Part shown: one piece after another, positions 7,546 through 14,458 of the stretch
Numbering within the stretch: position 1 is the first letter of the stretch
Layout of the letters: each line of letters opens with the position of its first letter
From: JAQVWU01 sp964628455
GTDB taxonomy: Bacteria > Bacillota > Clostridia > Oscillospirales > CAG-272
Assembly (NCBI GenBank): GCA_964628455.1
Contig: CAZVPD010000065.1
Span: 1 to 19,061 of the forward strand
Direction: 5' to 3'
Length of the DNA stretch: 19,061 nucleotides
Position numbers and translations under genes: made by a program
Notes under the pieces: model-generated
What the model was told of the DNA's origin: nothing
Seen by the model: the letters and a program-made list of their open reading frames with translations, nothing else
The model's database searches: none

Positions 7546-7803
7546 TTAATGGTGGAGATTGGCGAAGCTGCCCGAAACGTCCTTGAGCGAAAGCATATAA
7601 TCCTTTGCCATTTTCAGCGCTTCCTCCTGCGGGATCCCCGACTCGACCAGTTCTTTATACAGGTTTCCGACCGCCTGTCCCATGTTTTTGCCGGCTTCCG
7701 CCGAATAGAGCGATTCGATGATGCCGTGGATCAGTTTCGGCACTTTGGTGGAAACTTCCTCGAGGAGTTCCCCTATTTCTTTTGTCGGTATTTGGTCTGA
7801 CAT
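7546..7803 (-). CDS. Small soluble helical protein with LVxxGxPxExA motif
   Basis: An 85-residue acidic protein with no membrane segment. ATG 7803 is preferred over an upstream in-frame ATG at 7875 because GGAGGAAA lies eight or so bases before it. It is predicted to be all helical: residues 5-35 (EIGELLEEVSTKVPKLIHGIIESL), then 38-53, then 50-75 containing ELVESGIPQEEALKMAKDYM. That last segment aligns without gaps with the tail of the membrane protein encoded next. No known domain is recognised. The two proteins probably act together, but nothing in the sequence gives the process. Confidence 0.65.
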   Translation of the reverse strand: MSDQIPTKEIGELLEEVSTKVPKLIHGIIESLYSAEAGKNMGQAVGNLYKELVESGIPQEEALKMAKDYMLSLKDVSGSFANLHH

Positions 7804-7904
7804 GATTTTTTCCTCCGGATCATAAATTTTATTTGATATTTTTATTAAAACAGGGACCGCGCCCGTACGCGGCACGGGACCGTATTTTTATATTCTTTAT
7901 ATTT

Positions 7905-8240
7905 TCATATCCGGCACGCAAGCCGGACGGCGCTGCCTGCTTCCGAAAACGCGTAACGCAGGATGTCGAAAGCCATAAAGACCGATCCGCTGCTGATAAT
8001 TTCATCGATCTGCGTCCTTTGACCCAGTTTATCGAAAGCCGAAGCCCGGATATCCTCAGGCACTTCTTCCTGAATTTCGGAGACCGATTTTTTTATCGCG
8101 ATAAGCAGTGCGGTTTCCTCCCTGCAGTCCCGGCAGGACGCGAGGTGCCTGATGACAGTCGTGTTTTCGCTTTCCGCAAGCCGGCGGCTGATGTAGTCGG
8201 GAAGCATATCCCGTATCTTTTCGCAGTCCGTAAAAATCAC
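7905..8240 (-). CDS. Zinc-finger anti-sigma factor (zf-HC2), apparently soluble
   Basis: A 111-residue protein that starts at GTG 8240 inside the stop of the sigma-factor gene (GTGA overlap), so its translation is coupled to its partner. The N-terminal 45 residues form the zinc-binding anti-sigma domain: an early Cys6, an amphipathic helix DMLPDYISRRLAESE, then His32-x3-Cys36-x2-Cys39. This is the HxxxCxxC pattern of ZAS proteins, which hold an ECF sigma factor inactive. The C-terminal part has only a short semi-hydrophobic stretch (SVFMAFDILRYAF) interrupted by Asp and Arg, so no convincing membrane helix is present. Many relatives are membrane-anchored; a soluble form suggests an intracellular signal, such as redox acting on the zinc site. 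That last point is inference. Confidence 0.8.
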   Translation of the reverse strand: MIFTDCEKIRDMLPDYISRRLAESENTTVIRHLASCRDCREETALLIAIKKSVSEIQEEVPEDIRASAFDKLGQRTQIDEIISSGSVFMAFDILRYAFSEAGSAVRLACRI

Positions 8241-8779
8241 TCTCCTTCGATTTTTTTTCTCAGTTTTGCTTTGACGGCGGACATCCTGCTCTTGATCGTG
8301 CCGACGGGAAGGCCCGTCAGCTCCGAGATTTCGCCGTAGCTGAGTTCCGCGCCGAAAACAAGGAACACCAGCTCTTTCTCCGCTTCATTCAGCACCGGCA
8401 GCGCGCTGTCCGTAACGGTTTTGTCCAGTACAGCGTCATAATCGTCGTCTGCGATGAGCGTATCCTCGAAGTCTGTTATGGAAACGGACGGAGTACGATA
8501 GGAAAGACGGTAGAAATCCGCGATTTTCCGCCTGGTTATGCCCAGGACCCATGTTCTGAAGGTCGAGTTGCCGTCAAAGCTTTTGATCGCCGTCCAGACT
8601 GACAGCATGGTTTCCTGCACGATGTCTTTTCTGTCTTCGTCGGAGCTGATGCGCGAGGCGGTGTAATTGTAAATGATTTTCAGGTAGCGGTTCAGCAATG
8701 TTTCGAAAGCTTCACGGTTTCCCGACTGAGCTTTGCTGATCAGGATACCCTCTGCGCCGCTTTCCTTCGGGAAAACCAT
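8237..8779 (-). CDS. ECF-type RNA polymerase sigma factor
   Basis: A 180-residue protein; ATG 8779 follows GAGGTGACGG. Sigma region 2 spans about residues 22-95, including RKDIVQETMLSVWTAIKSF (core binding and -10 recognition) and FRTWVLGITRRKIADFYR. Region 4 spans about 125-178 with the helix-turn-helix LSYGEISELTGLPVGTIKSR. Between them is an acidic linker of about 30 residues (TDFEDTLIADDDYDAV). No region 3, so this is a Group 4 (ECF) factor. The next gene is its zinc-finger anti-sigma partner, overlapping by four bases. The upstream region contains an ECF-like promoter, so autoregulation is likely. The divergently transcribed CotH-like gene may be a target. Confidence 0.92.
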   Translation of the reverse strand: MVFPKESGAEGILISKAQSGNREAFETLLNRYLKIIYNYTASRISSDEDRKDIVQETMLSVWTAIKSFDGNSTFRTWVLGITRRKIADFYRLSYRTPSVSITDFEDTLIADDDYDAVLDKTVTDSALPVLNEAEKELVFLVFGAELSYGEISELTGLPVGTIKSRMSAVKAKLRKKIEGE

Positions 8780-8813
8780 ACCGTCACCTCACTTTGCCGC
8801 TTATACACGTTTA

Positions 8814-8838
8814 GTCGTAAAATAACGGCTTTCGGTTC
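8814..8838 (-). promoter_or_regulatory. Possible ECF-type promoter of the sigma/anti-sigma operon
   Basis: On the minus strand GAAC (8838-8835) is followed after 17 bases by CGAC (8817-8814). This resembles the GAAC/GTAAC -35 and CGTC/CGAC -10 of ECF promoters such as those of Bacillus SigX. The -10 lies about 35 bp before the sigma ATG. No good housekeeping promoter was seen in the same place, but short motifs like these occur by chance. Confidence 0.4.
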
Positions 8839-8885
8839 GGCAATAATATAAAAAAATAATTTTTTTTCGGAGGGTGTCTGATCAG

Positions 8886-10265
8886 ATGAAAACGAAACCG
8901 GTTCTGCTTATCATAACGCTGATGCTGCTGCTGTCGTCGTGCGGCGACGCCGTGGAAGCCGGCGACGCCGTGGAAGCCGGCGACGCCGCGGAAGCTGAAA
9001 CCGCCGTTGTCACAACGGATACGGCGGAGGAAACGACGGCCGCCGAAGGGACGGCCGAACCCGAGGAGACCGCCCCTCCCAAAACCGTATCCGATAAAAC
9101 CAAAGCGGAATATCCGCTGCTCACGAATCTGCCCGCCCTTTATATAGCGCCCGACAGCGGTTCGATGGGTTCGGTGGGCAAAGAGACCTGGGTCCCCGGA
9201 ACGTTCACCCTCGTCTCGCCCGACGGGAGTCAGAACGTATACGAACAGCCGCTGACCGTCAGAGGGAGAGGCAACTATTCGTGGTCGTTCGAGCAGAAAC
9301 CTTATAATCTGAAATTCGGATATAAAACGGCCGTCCTCGGCATGGGGGCGGCGCGAAACTGGGTGCTGATCACCACCTACAGCGACAAGACGCTGCTGCG
9401 CAACTATATGATCCTGAATCTTGCCGTGGAGACGGGCCTGCGCGGCGCCGTCGAGGTGCGGTTCTGCGACGTGTTTTTCGACGGGAAATACAACGGCTTG
9501 TATGTGCTGTCCGAAAAAATTCAGATCCACGAAGAGCGCCTCGATATAAAGGACGGCATGGGCACCCTCTTTGAGATCGAGATGCCCTACCGCCACGGGG
9601 ACTGTTCGAAGTGCGTGATCGCCGCGTCCGGAATGCACCTGATGATCGACGATTACAAGGGGACCGACCCCGAATACGTCACCGAAGACGATAAACAGGC
9701 GCTCAAGGTCCTGATCGACAGGGCGGAAAAAAGCATGTCCGATCCGGAAGCATACCGGGATCACATCGACGCCGATTCCTTTGCGAAGTGGTATGTCATC
9801 AACGAATTCACGAAAAATTACGACAGCAACTTTACGACAAGCTGCTGGTGTTACCTGAATGAAGAGGGAAAGCTGGCCATGGGTCCCCCGTGGGATTACG
9901 ACACCTGCATGGGCAATCAGAATTCCACCGCGACGGGCGTGAGCCCCGAAGGCTTTCACGTCACCGAAGCGCCCTGGTATGCCGTTCTGCTCAAAAATCC
10001 TGCCTTCGCGCGGCAGGTCCGCGAAATGTGGACCGCCATGCGTGACGAAGGCGTCTTTGACCGGCTGATCGGAAGCGTGGACATCCTTGCGGATCATATC
10101 TCCGGATCGCAGAAGCTCAGCCACAAACGCTGGCCGGACGCCCTCCTCAGGTCCGACCTCAGGGGGGACCTTTCCCTCTATACCTACGAAGAGGAGGTCG
10201 GATATCTGAAGACCTGGATGAAGGGCCGGGTCGCGTGGCTCGACAAACAGTATTATATCCGCTGA
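8886..10265 (+). CDS. CotH-kinase-family lipoprotein
   Basis: A 459-residue protein. ATG 8886 is chosen because GGAGGG (8869-8874) is spaced correctly for it; an earlier GTG at 8874 overlaps that site. Residues 1-19 are a lipoprotein signal with lipobox LSSC (Cys19). A linker of some 55 residues rich in Ala, Thr and Glu follows and includes three tandem GDA[V/A]EA repeats. The catalytic-like domain starts near residue 120: VRGRGNYSW, KPYNLKF, NWVLITTYSDKTLLRNYM, YNGLYVLSEKIQI and, near 333-339, GPPWDYD. These blocks are those of the CotH family, an atypical secreted protein kinase fold known to phosphorylate spore-coat proteins in Bacillus. Here the protein would be anchored to the outside of the membrane; target proteins are unknown. 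A terminator follows directly. Confidence 0.88.
   Translation: MKTKPVLLIITLMLLLSSCGDAVEAGDAVEAGDAAEAETAVVTTDTAEETTAAEGTAEPEETAPPKTVSDKTKAEYPLLTNLPALYIAPDSGSMGSVGKETWVPGTFTLVSPDGSQNVYEQPLTVRGRGNYSWSFEQKPYNLKFGYKTAVLGMGAARNWVLITTYSDKTLLRNYMILNLAVETGLRGAVEVRFCDVFFDGKYNGLYVLSEKIQIHEERLDIKDGMGTLFEIEMPYRHGDCSKCVIAASGMHLMIDDYKGTDPEYVTEDDKQALKVLIDRAEKSMSDPEAYRDHIDADSFAKWYVINEFTKNYDSNFTTSCWCYLNEEGKLAMGPPWDYDTCMGNQNSTATGVSPEGFHVTEAPWYAVLLKNPAFARQVREMWTAMRDEGVFDRLIGSVDILADHISGSQKLSHKRWPDALLRSDLRGDLSLYTYEEEVGYLKTWMKGRVAWLDKQYYIR
8943..8996 (+). repeat. Three tandem 18-bp repeats in the CotH-like gene
   Basis: Two exact copies of GGCGACGCCGTGGAAGCC (8943-8960, 8961-8978) are followed by a third copy with two changes (8979-8996). 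They encode GDAVEA, GDAVEA, GDAAEA directly after the lipid-anchored cysteine and preserve the reading frame. Confidence 0.95.
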
Positions 10266-10276
10266 CTGTGATAACA

Positions 10277-10303
10277 GGATCCCGCTTTTGCGGGGTCCTT
10301 TTT
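10277..10303 (+). terminator. Rho-independent terminator after the CotH-like gene
   Basis: Stem GGATCCCGC (10277-10285) / GCGGGGTCC (10290-10298) with a TTTT loop and one G-T pair, followed by five Ts. It lies 12 bp after the stop codon. Confidence 0.85.
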
Positions 10304-10378
10304 ATGGGAACGGACCGCGGTCCCGGGATCCCGCTTCCGCGCGTTTTTTAAAAAATAAAAATATTTTTGCCATACCCC

Positions 10379-10407
10379 TTGACATATCATACTATGCGTG
10401 ATATAGT
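10379..10407 (+). promoter_or_regulatory. Near-consensus promoter of the PadR-DUF1700-DUF4097 operon
   Basis: TTGACA (10379-10384), 17-bp spacer, TATAGT (10402-10407). It stands 24 bp before the PadR start codon, leaving a very short leader with the AGGAGGTG ribosome binding site. Confidence 0.85.
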
Positions 10408-10409
10408 AT
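10384..10409 (+). promoter_or_regulatory. Nested dyads in the PadR promoter, probable operator
   Basis: ATACTAT (10389-10395) and ATAGTAT (10403-10409) form a perfect 7-bp inverted repeat with a 7-base centre. ATATCA (10384-10389) and TGATAT (10399-10404) form a second, interleaved one. Both lie between and over the -35 and -10 boxes, where a bound dimer would block RNA polymerase. PadR-type repressors typically bind AT-rich dyads of the ATAC...GTAT kind in their own promoter, so this is a good candidate for autorepression. Confidence 0.65.
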
Positions 10410-10430
10410 TGTGTGACAGGAGGTGTTCAT

Positions 10431-10757
10431 TTGGACATTCAGTTAAAAAGGGGATTTCTCGAGGCCTGCGTGCTGGCCGTTCTGGAAAAGGGAGACTCGT
10501 ACGGATATCGGCTCATCAAAGACATCGGTTCCTGCATAGAGATATCGGAGTCCACCCTGTATCCGATACTCAAACGGCTTGAAGCGGCGGAACTGCTGAC
10601 CGTGTATTCCGTTGAGCACAACAGCAGGCTGCGCAAGTATTACAGGATCACGGAACAGGGAAAACGGAAGGTCGAATCCTTCAAAGAAGAATGGAAAGAG
10701 GTTATGGCGGTGTATAACTTTATCATATCGCAGAAGGAGAGTGCGTCAGATGACTAA
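10431..10757 (+). CDS. PadR-family transcriptional regulator
   Basis: A 108-residue protein. The start is TTG 10431, set by a perfect AGGAGGTG at 10418-10425 with five bases of spacing; the more upstream GTG at 10413 overlaps that site and would lie almost at the transcription start. The sequence MDIQLKRGFLEACVLAVLEKG, then DSYGYRLIKDI and ESTLYPILKRLE, is the PadR winged helix, and a wing with RLRKYYRITEQGKRK follows. The C-terminal helix (from about residue 80) would be the dimerisation helix of the short PadR type. It overlaps the DUF1700 gene by 8 bp. In Bacillota, PadR-DUF1700-DUF4097 cassettes recur and are thought to control envelope-related responses, with the regulator sensing a small ligand or stress signal. 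It should repress its own operon through the dyads in the promoter. Confidence 0.93.
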   Translation: MDIQLKRGFLEACVLAVLEKGDSYGYRLIKDIGSCIEISESTLYPILKRLEAAELLTVYSVEHNSRLRKYYRITEQGKRKVESFKEEWKEVMAVYNFIISQKESASDD

Positions 10758-11373
10758 ACAGGAATTTCTGGGCGGTTTGTCCGCGAAACTGTCGTCCCTT
10801 CCGAAACAGGAGATCGATAAATCGCTTTCCTATTACGCGGAGATCATCGATGACCGCATGGAAGAGGGCATGTCCGAAGAAGACGCGGTCGCCGCGCTCG
10901 GGGACCCCGGCGGGATCGCAAGCAGCATCATGTATGATATGTCGATCCCCGCGCTGATGAAGGCGAAGATCGGCGAAAGCAAAAACAAGGCGTCAAACAA
11001 AGTTTTGTGGCTGGTCCTCGTCATTCTCGGTTTTCCGCTGTGGTTCCCGCTGCTCATGGCTTTTGTTTCCGTGCTGATCGCGGTCTATTGTACCGTCTGG
11101 GCCGTCATCGTTTCGCTCTGCGCGGTGGTCGTCGCGCTCGGAGCGGCCTGCGCCGCGGGCATCGTATCGGGACTCGCGATGCTGTTCATGCAGTCCGCGG
11201 CTTCGGGACTGAGCGCGGTCGGGCTTGCGCTGATCTGCGGCGCCCTGACGCTGTTTATGGTCAAACCCGTCTGGCTGATCATACGCGCCCTGATCCGCTT
11301 CACGGCAACCGTCATCCGCAAAGTAAAGTCGCTGTTTATCGAAAAGAGAGGGGAAAGCAATGAAAACGAATAA
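10750..11373 (+). CDS. DUF1700 family membrane protein
   Basis: A 207-residue protein starting at ATG 10750, which overlaps the PadR stop; AAGGAGAG lies eight bases upstream. Residues 1-75 are the conserved cytosolic domain: MTKQEFLGGLSAKLSSLP, then YYAEIIDDRMEEGMSEEDAVAALGDP. The family (also called HAAS-type signalling domain) has this amphipathic helical N-terminus. Residues 84-185 hold four or so hydrophobic helices with Ala/Val/Leu-rich segments, and the C-terminus is basic (RKVKSLFIEKR). These proteins are thought to relay signals between PadR-like regulators and a membrane or envelope effector, but the mechanism is not established. The gene overlaps the next by 14 bp, so all three products are likely made in fixed ratio. 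Confidence 0.9.
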   Translation: MTKQEFLGGLSAKLSSLPKQEIDKSLSYYAEIIDDRMEEGMSEEDAVAALGDPGGIASSIMYDMSIPALMKAKIGESKNKASNKVLWLVLVILGFPLWFPLLMAFVSVLIAVYCTVWAVIVSLCAVVVALGAACAAGIVSGLAMLFMQSAASGLSAVGLALICGALTLFMVKPVWLIIRALIRFTATVIRKVKSLFIEKRGESNENE

Positions 11374-12289
11374 AATATACGTCATCGCCGCCGTCCTGCT
11401 GGTTGCCGGTCTTCTGCTCTTGACGGGAGGCTTCGCGATGGCGGGTTTCAATCCCGGCAATCTCGGCACCGGGGGAAAATACACGGAAAAAACCTATGAA
11501 ACGGAAAAAAAGCTCGTTTCGATTTCGGTCGAAGACGCGAACACCGATGTCGAGATCGAGGCCTCGCGGGACGGCAGTTTTCACATGACCTATCGGGAAA
11601 ACGAAAAAAACCATTATGAGATCACGGACGGCGGCGGATCGCTCCTGATCGTCAAAAAGAGCACCCGCAAATGGTACGACGGCTTTTTCAGCATGGACTT
11701 CGAAAAGAAAACACTCTCCCTTTCGGTCCCCGCGGACTTTGCGGGCAGCCTTACGGTCAAAACGAGCAACAATCACGTCTCCGTTCTGGATATAAACGCC
11801 TCCGATGTGGATATCCGCACGTCAAACGGCAGGATCGATGCCGAAAAAATCGGGACATCCGGAAGCGTCGGTTTTGTCACATCCAACGGCAGCATCGATG
11901 TGTCGGACGGCGTTATCGGCGGCGATCTCGTCTGCCGTACGTCCAACGGAAAAATCATTCTGGAAAAAATCTCGTGCATGAACGCCGAAGCCGAAACCTC
12001 AAACAGCACCGTCAGCGCGTTTTCGTTCGATTCCGGCGGCAGGATCGATTTGCAAACCTCAAACGGCAGGATCGAAGTCGGCGGTATCGGGTTCGGCACG
12101 GAACTGTATCTCAGGACCTCCAACGGCAGCGTCAGGGGTGAGATCCCCGGAAGCCTTTCCGGATATTCGGTTTCGTCGAGGACGTCCAACGGTAAAAACA
12201 ATCTGCCCGAAAGCATGAAGAGCGGGGATAAAAAAATCACCGTCATCACGTCCAACGGCGATATAGACATGGAATTTTCCGAAGACTGA
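11360..12289 (+). CDS. DUF4097 beta-solenoid protein with TSN repeats
   Basis: A 309-residue protein; ATG 11360 with GGGGAAAG upstream overlaps the DUF1700 gene by 14 bp. Residues 5-29 form one membrane helix acting as signal anchor, and the rest should be extracytoplasmic. From residue 135 the motif TSN (mostly TSNG) recurs nine times, at residues 135, 154, 174, 194, 213, 233, 253, 275 and 297, a period of 19-22. This is the DUF4097 adhesin-like fold, in which each turn of a beta-solenoid carries one Asn-Gly turn in register. Family members appear beside DUF1700 and PadR; direct function is not known. The regular stack could bind wall polymer or protein, by inference. A strong terminator follows. 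Confidence 0.9.
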   Translation: MKTNKIYVIAAVLLVAGLLLLTGGFAMAGFNPGNLGTGGKYTEKTYETEKKLVSISVEDANTDVEIEASRDGSFHMTYRENEKNHYEITDGGGSLLIVKKSTRKWYDGFFSMDFEKKTLSLSVPADFAGSLTVKTSNNHVSVLDINASDVDIRTSNGRIDAEKIGTSGSVGFVTSNGSIDVSDGVIGGDLVCRTSNGKIILEKISCMNAEAETSNSTVSAFSFDSGGRIDLQTSNGRIEVGGIGFGTELYLRTSNGSVRGEIPGSLSGYSVSSRTSNGKNNLPESMKSGDKKITVITSNGDIDMEFSED

Positions 12290-12303
12290 CCGCGCGGCAG
12301 CGG

Positions 12304-12336
12304 ACAAGGACAGGTTTACACCTGTCCTTGTTTTTT
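12304..12336 (+). terminator. Strong terminator of the PadR operon
   Basis: A perfect 12-bp stem, ACAAGGACAGGT (12304-12315) / ACCTGTCCTTGT (12320-12331), with loop TTAC and a following T run. Its right arm lies inside the last codons of the convergent GH42 gene, so that gene's C-terminal residues (QGQV) are encoded by a terminator arm. Confidence 0.9.
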
Positions 12337-14457
12337 CAGCTTCAGAATGCGCACGCCCCGGGGTTCGGTATGAAGGCGCAGCGTGTTTCCGGCGACGGGA
12401 CAGAGATCTCCGCTCTCGAGGCATTCGGCCGAGGCAAAGGTTCCGGACACGCCGCCGATAGCTATAGTCGTTTCGTGTGCCGCAGGATTGTTGTTCACGA
12501 CGATCAGGACCGCTTCGTCTTCAGATGTCAGGATGTCGCACCGGATCCCGGGGATATCGGCCCGGACGTACGGCGTGATGCCGGCCGCTGCGGCGATCTT
12601 CGCGGCGAATTCGGCATTGGCGGGATTATGCGTGGTATGGTAACCCGCTCCGATCAGCGAACCCGTCCATACGGCCCTGCCTTTTCCGTATGTGTTCATG
12701 ACCGCCGCGGTGTTCATATTCTCGTAAGTGCCTATAACCCGGCCTTCGCCGGCGGTCAGCGACTCGCAGAAAAAATATCCGTCCATGCTGCTCTCGGAAA
12801 GGTCTGTTTTTATCCGGATGACCGGAGACGCCTGTTCTTCGATGCTCCGGTTCCCGCCGTAAGCGGCTTTGAAGACCGAAGCGGTGACCGCGCTCTCTTC
12901 CCGCGCGCCGAAAACGGCGTCGAATCCGTAACCGGGCAGGACGGCCGAATGAAGTCCGTCCTCGGCTTTATACCCGCCGAAAAAGCATTCGGCGATCAGC
13001 GTTCCGCCTTCGTATACCCACTTTTTCAGGAGTCCGGCAATTTCCGCTTTCATATAATACGGAAACGGATACCAGATCAGGCTGTAGTCTGCGGGTCCTT
13101 CTTCGCAAAGCTGCCTTTCGGTAAGGATATCGGCGTCGAGATTCGCGTTGTGGAACAGTTCGAACGCGCCGAAAAGCGACTTATGGTATTTTTCGGGCGT
13201 TCCGCCCGCGCACCAGGAGAAGACCTCGTTGTCGCTGTCCTTGATGACCGCAATTCTGCTTTTAAGCGGTCTGCACCCGGCGAACAGCTTTATGTTGTTT
13301 TGAATGAGGTTGTTTATTCTGACGGCGCAAACGAGCGCTGCGGAAGAATGGCCCTCCGGGTCCGTCAGTCCCCATGCGGGGCTCTCGAGGCCGAGTGTTT
13401 CGGGCCGGTACTGCCAGAATAAAAATCCTTTGATGCCCGCGGCAAACGGTATGAAGATGTGTCTTTTGAATTCGTTGTAGGAGGGGATCCCCGGACGGTT
13501 ATACGTGTCCCCGCCCATGGCGTGGATCTCGGCGTTGATGACCGTCTTGTTTTTCGCGCTGCAGACCGAAAGCTTTGCCGGGAAAGGGGCGCTGCCGATG
13601 CTGTTTCCGAACAGGTCGCACTGTTTGGCCATTTTATAATCGTCGCAGCAGCAGTTTATCATGTTGAAATACGGCGGGGGCACCGTATGGATCATGACGG
13701 GATGCTTTTTGTCATGCCTTTTCACGCTTTCCGCGCGGTTTTTCAGGTCCAGGACAAGCGAATCGGCATGGTATTCGCGCCAGTCGGTCATGTCGCGGAA
13801 AACCTGCCTGCAGCGGGGCGCCTCGACGTCGTCAAAGGACAGATAACTGCGCTGCCAGACGCCGTTGAGCTTTTCGATCGTCCCGTATTGTTCCCGCAGC
13901 CATTCTTTGAATCCGGCCTGCGAACAGCCGCAGTAGCAGACCATCTGCTTTTCGTCCGCTTCGCGCGCTATGCCGCAGGTCAGTTCGGGCTCGTTCCACA
14001 GGTCCCAGCAGTACAGCGTTTCGCTGTCTTTATAGCGTTCGGCCAATGCCAGAACAAAATCGTTCTTGCATTTCTGCGCTCCCGGATGATGATAGCACGG
14101 TCCCGGAGCGCCTCCGGCCTGCCTGTATCCCGTTGCCTGCGGCATCAGGCGGGTCCCGGAGGCTGTGACCATGACCGATTCGGGGTACATCCTGTAGAAC
14201 CAGACGGGGGCGGCGTCGAGGATGATGTTGATGATCACCCTGAGCCCGTATCTGCCCGACAGCCTCAGGAGTTCATCGAGGTCCGAAAAATCATACGTGT
14301 CCTTCGACGGGCTGTTTGTTCTCCACTGAGCCCATATTTTGATCGTATTGAATCCGCAGTCCGCGATGTTTCTGATGTCTTTTTCCCATTCGGAAGGATG
14401 GGGGGTCGGCGCGCGGTAATACTGCGCGCCGAAAGGAATAAAATTCGGATCCTTCAT
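12316..14457 (-). CDS. GH42 family beta-galactosidase-like glycoside hydrolase
   Basis: A 713-residue protein. ATG 14457 lies one base after the stop of the upstream gene and has GGCGGTGA before it; an in-frame start 39 codons earlier falls inside that gene. The N-terminal TIM barrel (about 1-370) begins FIPFGAQYYRAPTPHPSEWEKD. The acid/base is Glu156 in WDLWNEPEL and the nucleophile is Glu310 in VINAEIHAMGG, both spaced as in GH42. Cys121 and the CYCGC cluster (174, 176, 178) match the family's zinc site. A trimerisation domain (about 400-610; RIAVIKDSDNEVFSW, YSLIWYPFPYYMK, GGTLIAECFFGG) and a small beta C-terminal domain follow. No signal peptide, so it acts in the cytoplasm on imported beta-galactosides or arabinosides. 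Length fits the family. Co-transcribed with the GH29-like gene; the substrate is inferred. Confidence 0.88.
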   Translation of the reverse strand: MKDPNFIPFGAQYYRAPTPHPSEWEKDIRNIADCGFNTIKIWAQWRTNSPSKDTYDFSDLDELLRLSGRYGLRVIINIILDAAPVWFYRMYPESVMVTASGTRLMPQATGYRQAGGAPGPCYHHPGAQKCKNDFVLALAERYKDSETLYCWDLWNEPELTCGIAREADEKQMVCYCGCSQAGFKEWLREQYGTIEKLNGVWQRSYLSFDDVEAPRCRQVFRDMTDWREYHADSLVLDLKNRAESVKRHDKKHPVMIHTVPPPYFNMINCCCDDYKMAKQCDLFGNSIGSAPFPAKLSVCSAKNKTVINAEIHAMGGDTYNRPGIPSYNEFKRHIFIPFAAGIKGFLFWQYRPETLGLESPAWGLTDPEGHSSAALVCAVRINNLIQNNIKLFAGCRPLKSRIAVIKDSDNEVFSWCAGGTPEKYHKSLFGAFELFHNANLDADILTERQLCEEGPADYSLIWYPFPYYMKAEIAGLLKKWVYEGGTLIAECFFGGYKAEDGLHSAVLPGYGFDAVFGAREESAVTASVFKAAYGGNRSIEEQASPVIRIKTDLSESSMDGYFFCESLTAGEGRVIGTYENMNTAAVMNTYGKGRAVWTGSLIGAGYHTTHNPANAEFAAKIAAAAGITPYVRADIPGIRCDILTSEDEAVLIVVNNNPAAHETTIAIGGVSGTFASAECLESGDLCPVAGNTLRLHTEPRGVRILKLKKQGQV

Positions 14458-14458
14458 A

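Noticed and set aside
7853..7882. CCCGT/ACGGG inverted repeat after the anti-sigma gene as a terminator.
   Set aside because: Only 5 bp of stem and the T run is about 11 bases away on the relevant strand.
8874..8885. GTG 8874 as the start of the CotH-like protein.
   Set aside because: The GGAGGG ribosome binding site overlaps this codon; ATG 8886 has correct spacing and gives a normal lipoprotein signal peptide.
10413..10430. GTG 10413 as the start of the PadR protein.
   Set aside because: AGGAGGTG would lie inside the coding region, and family members begin MDIQLKRG, which matches the TTG at 10431.
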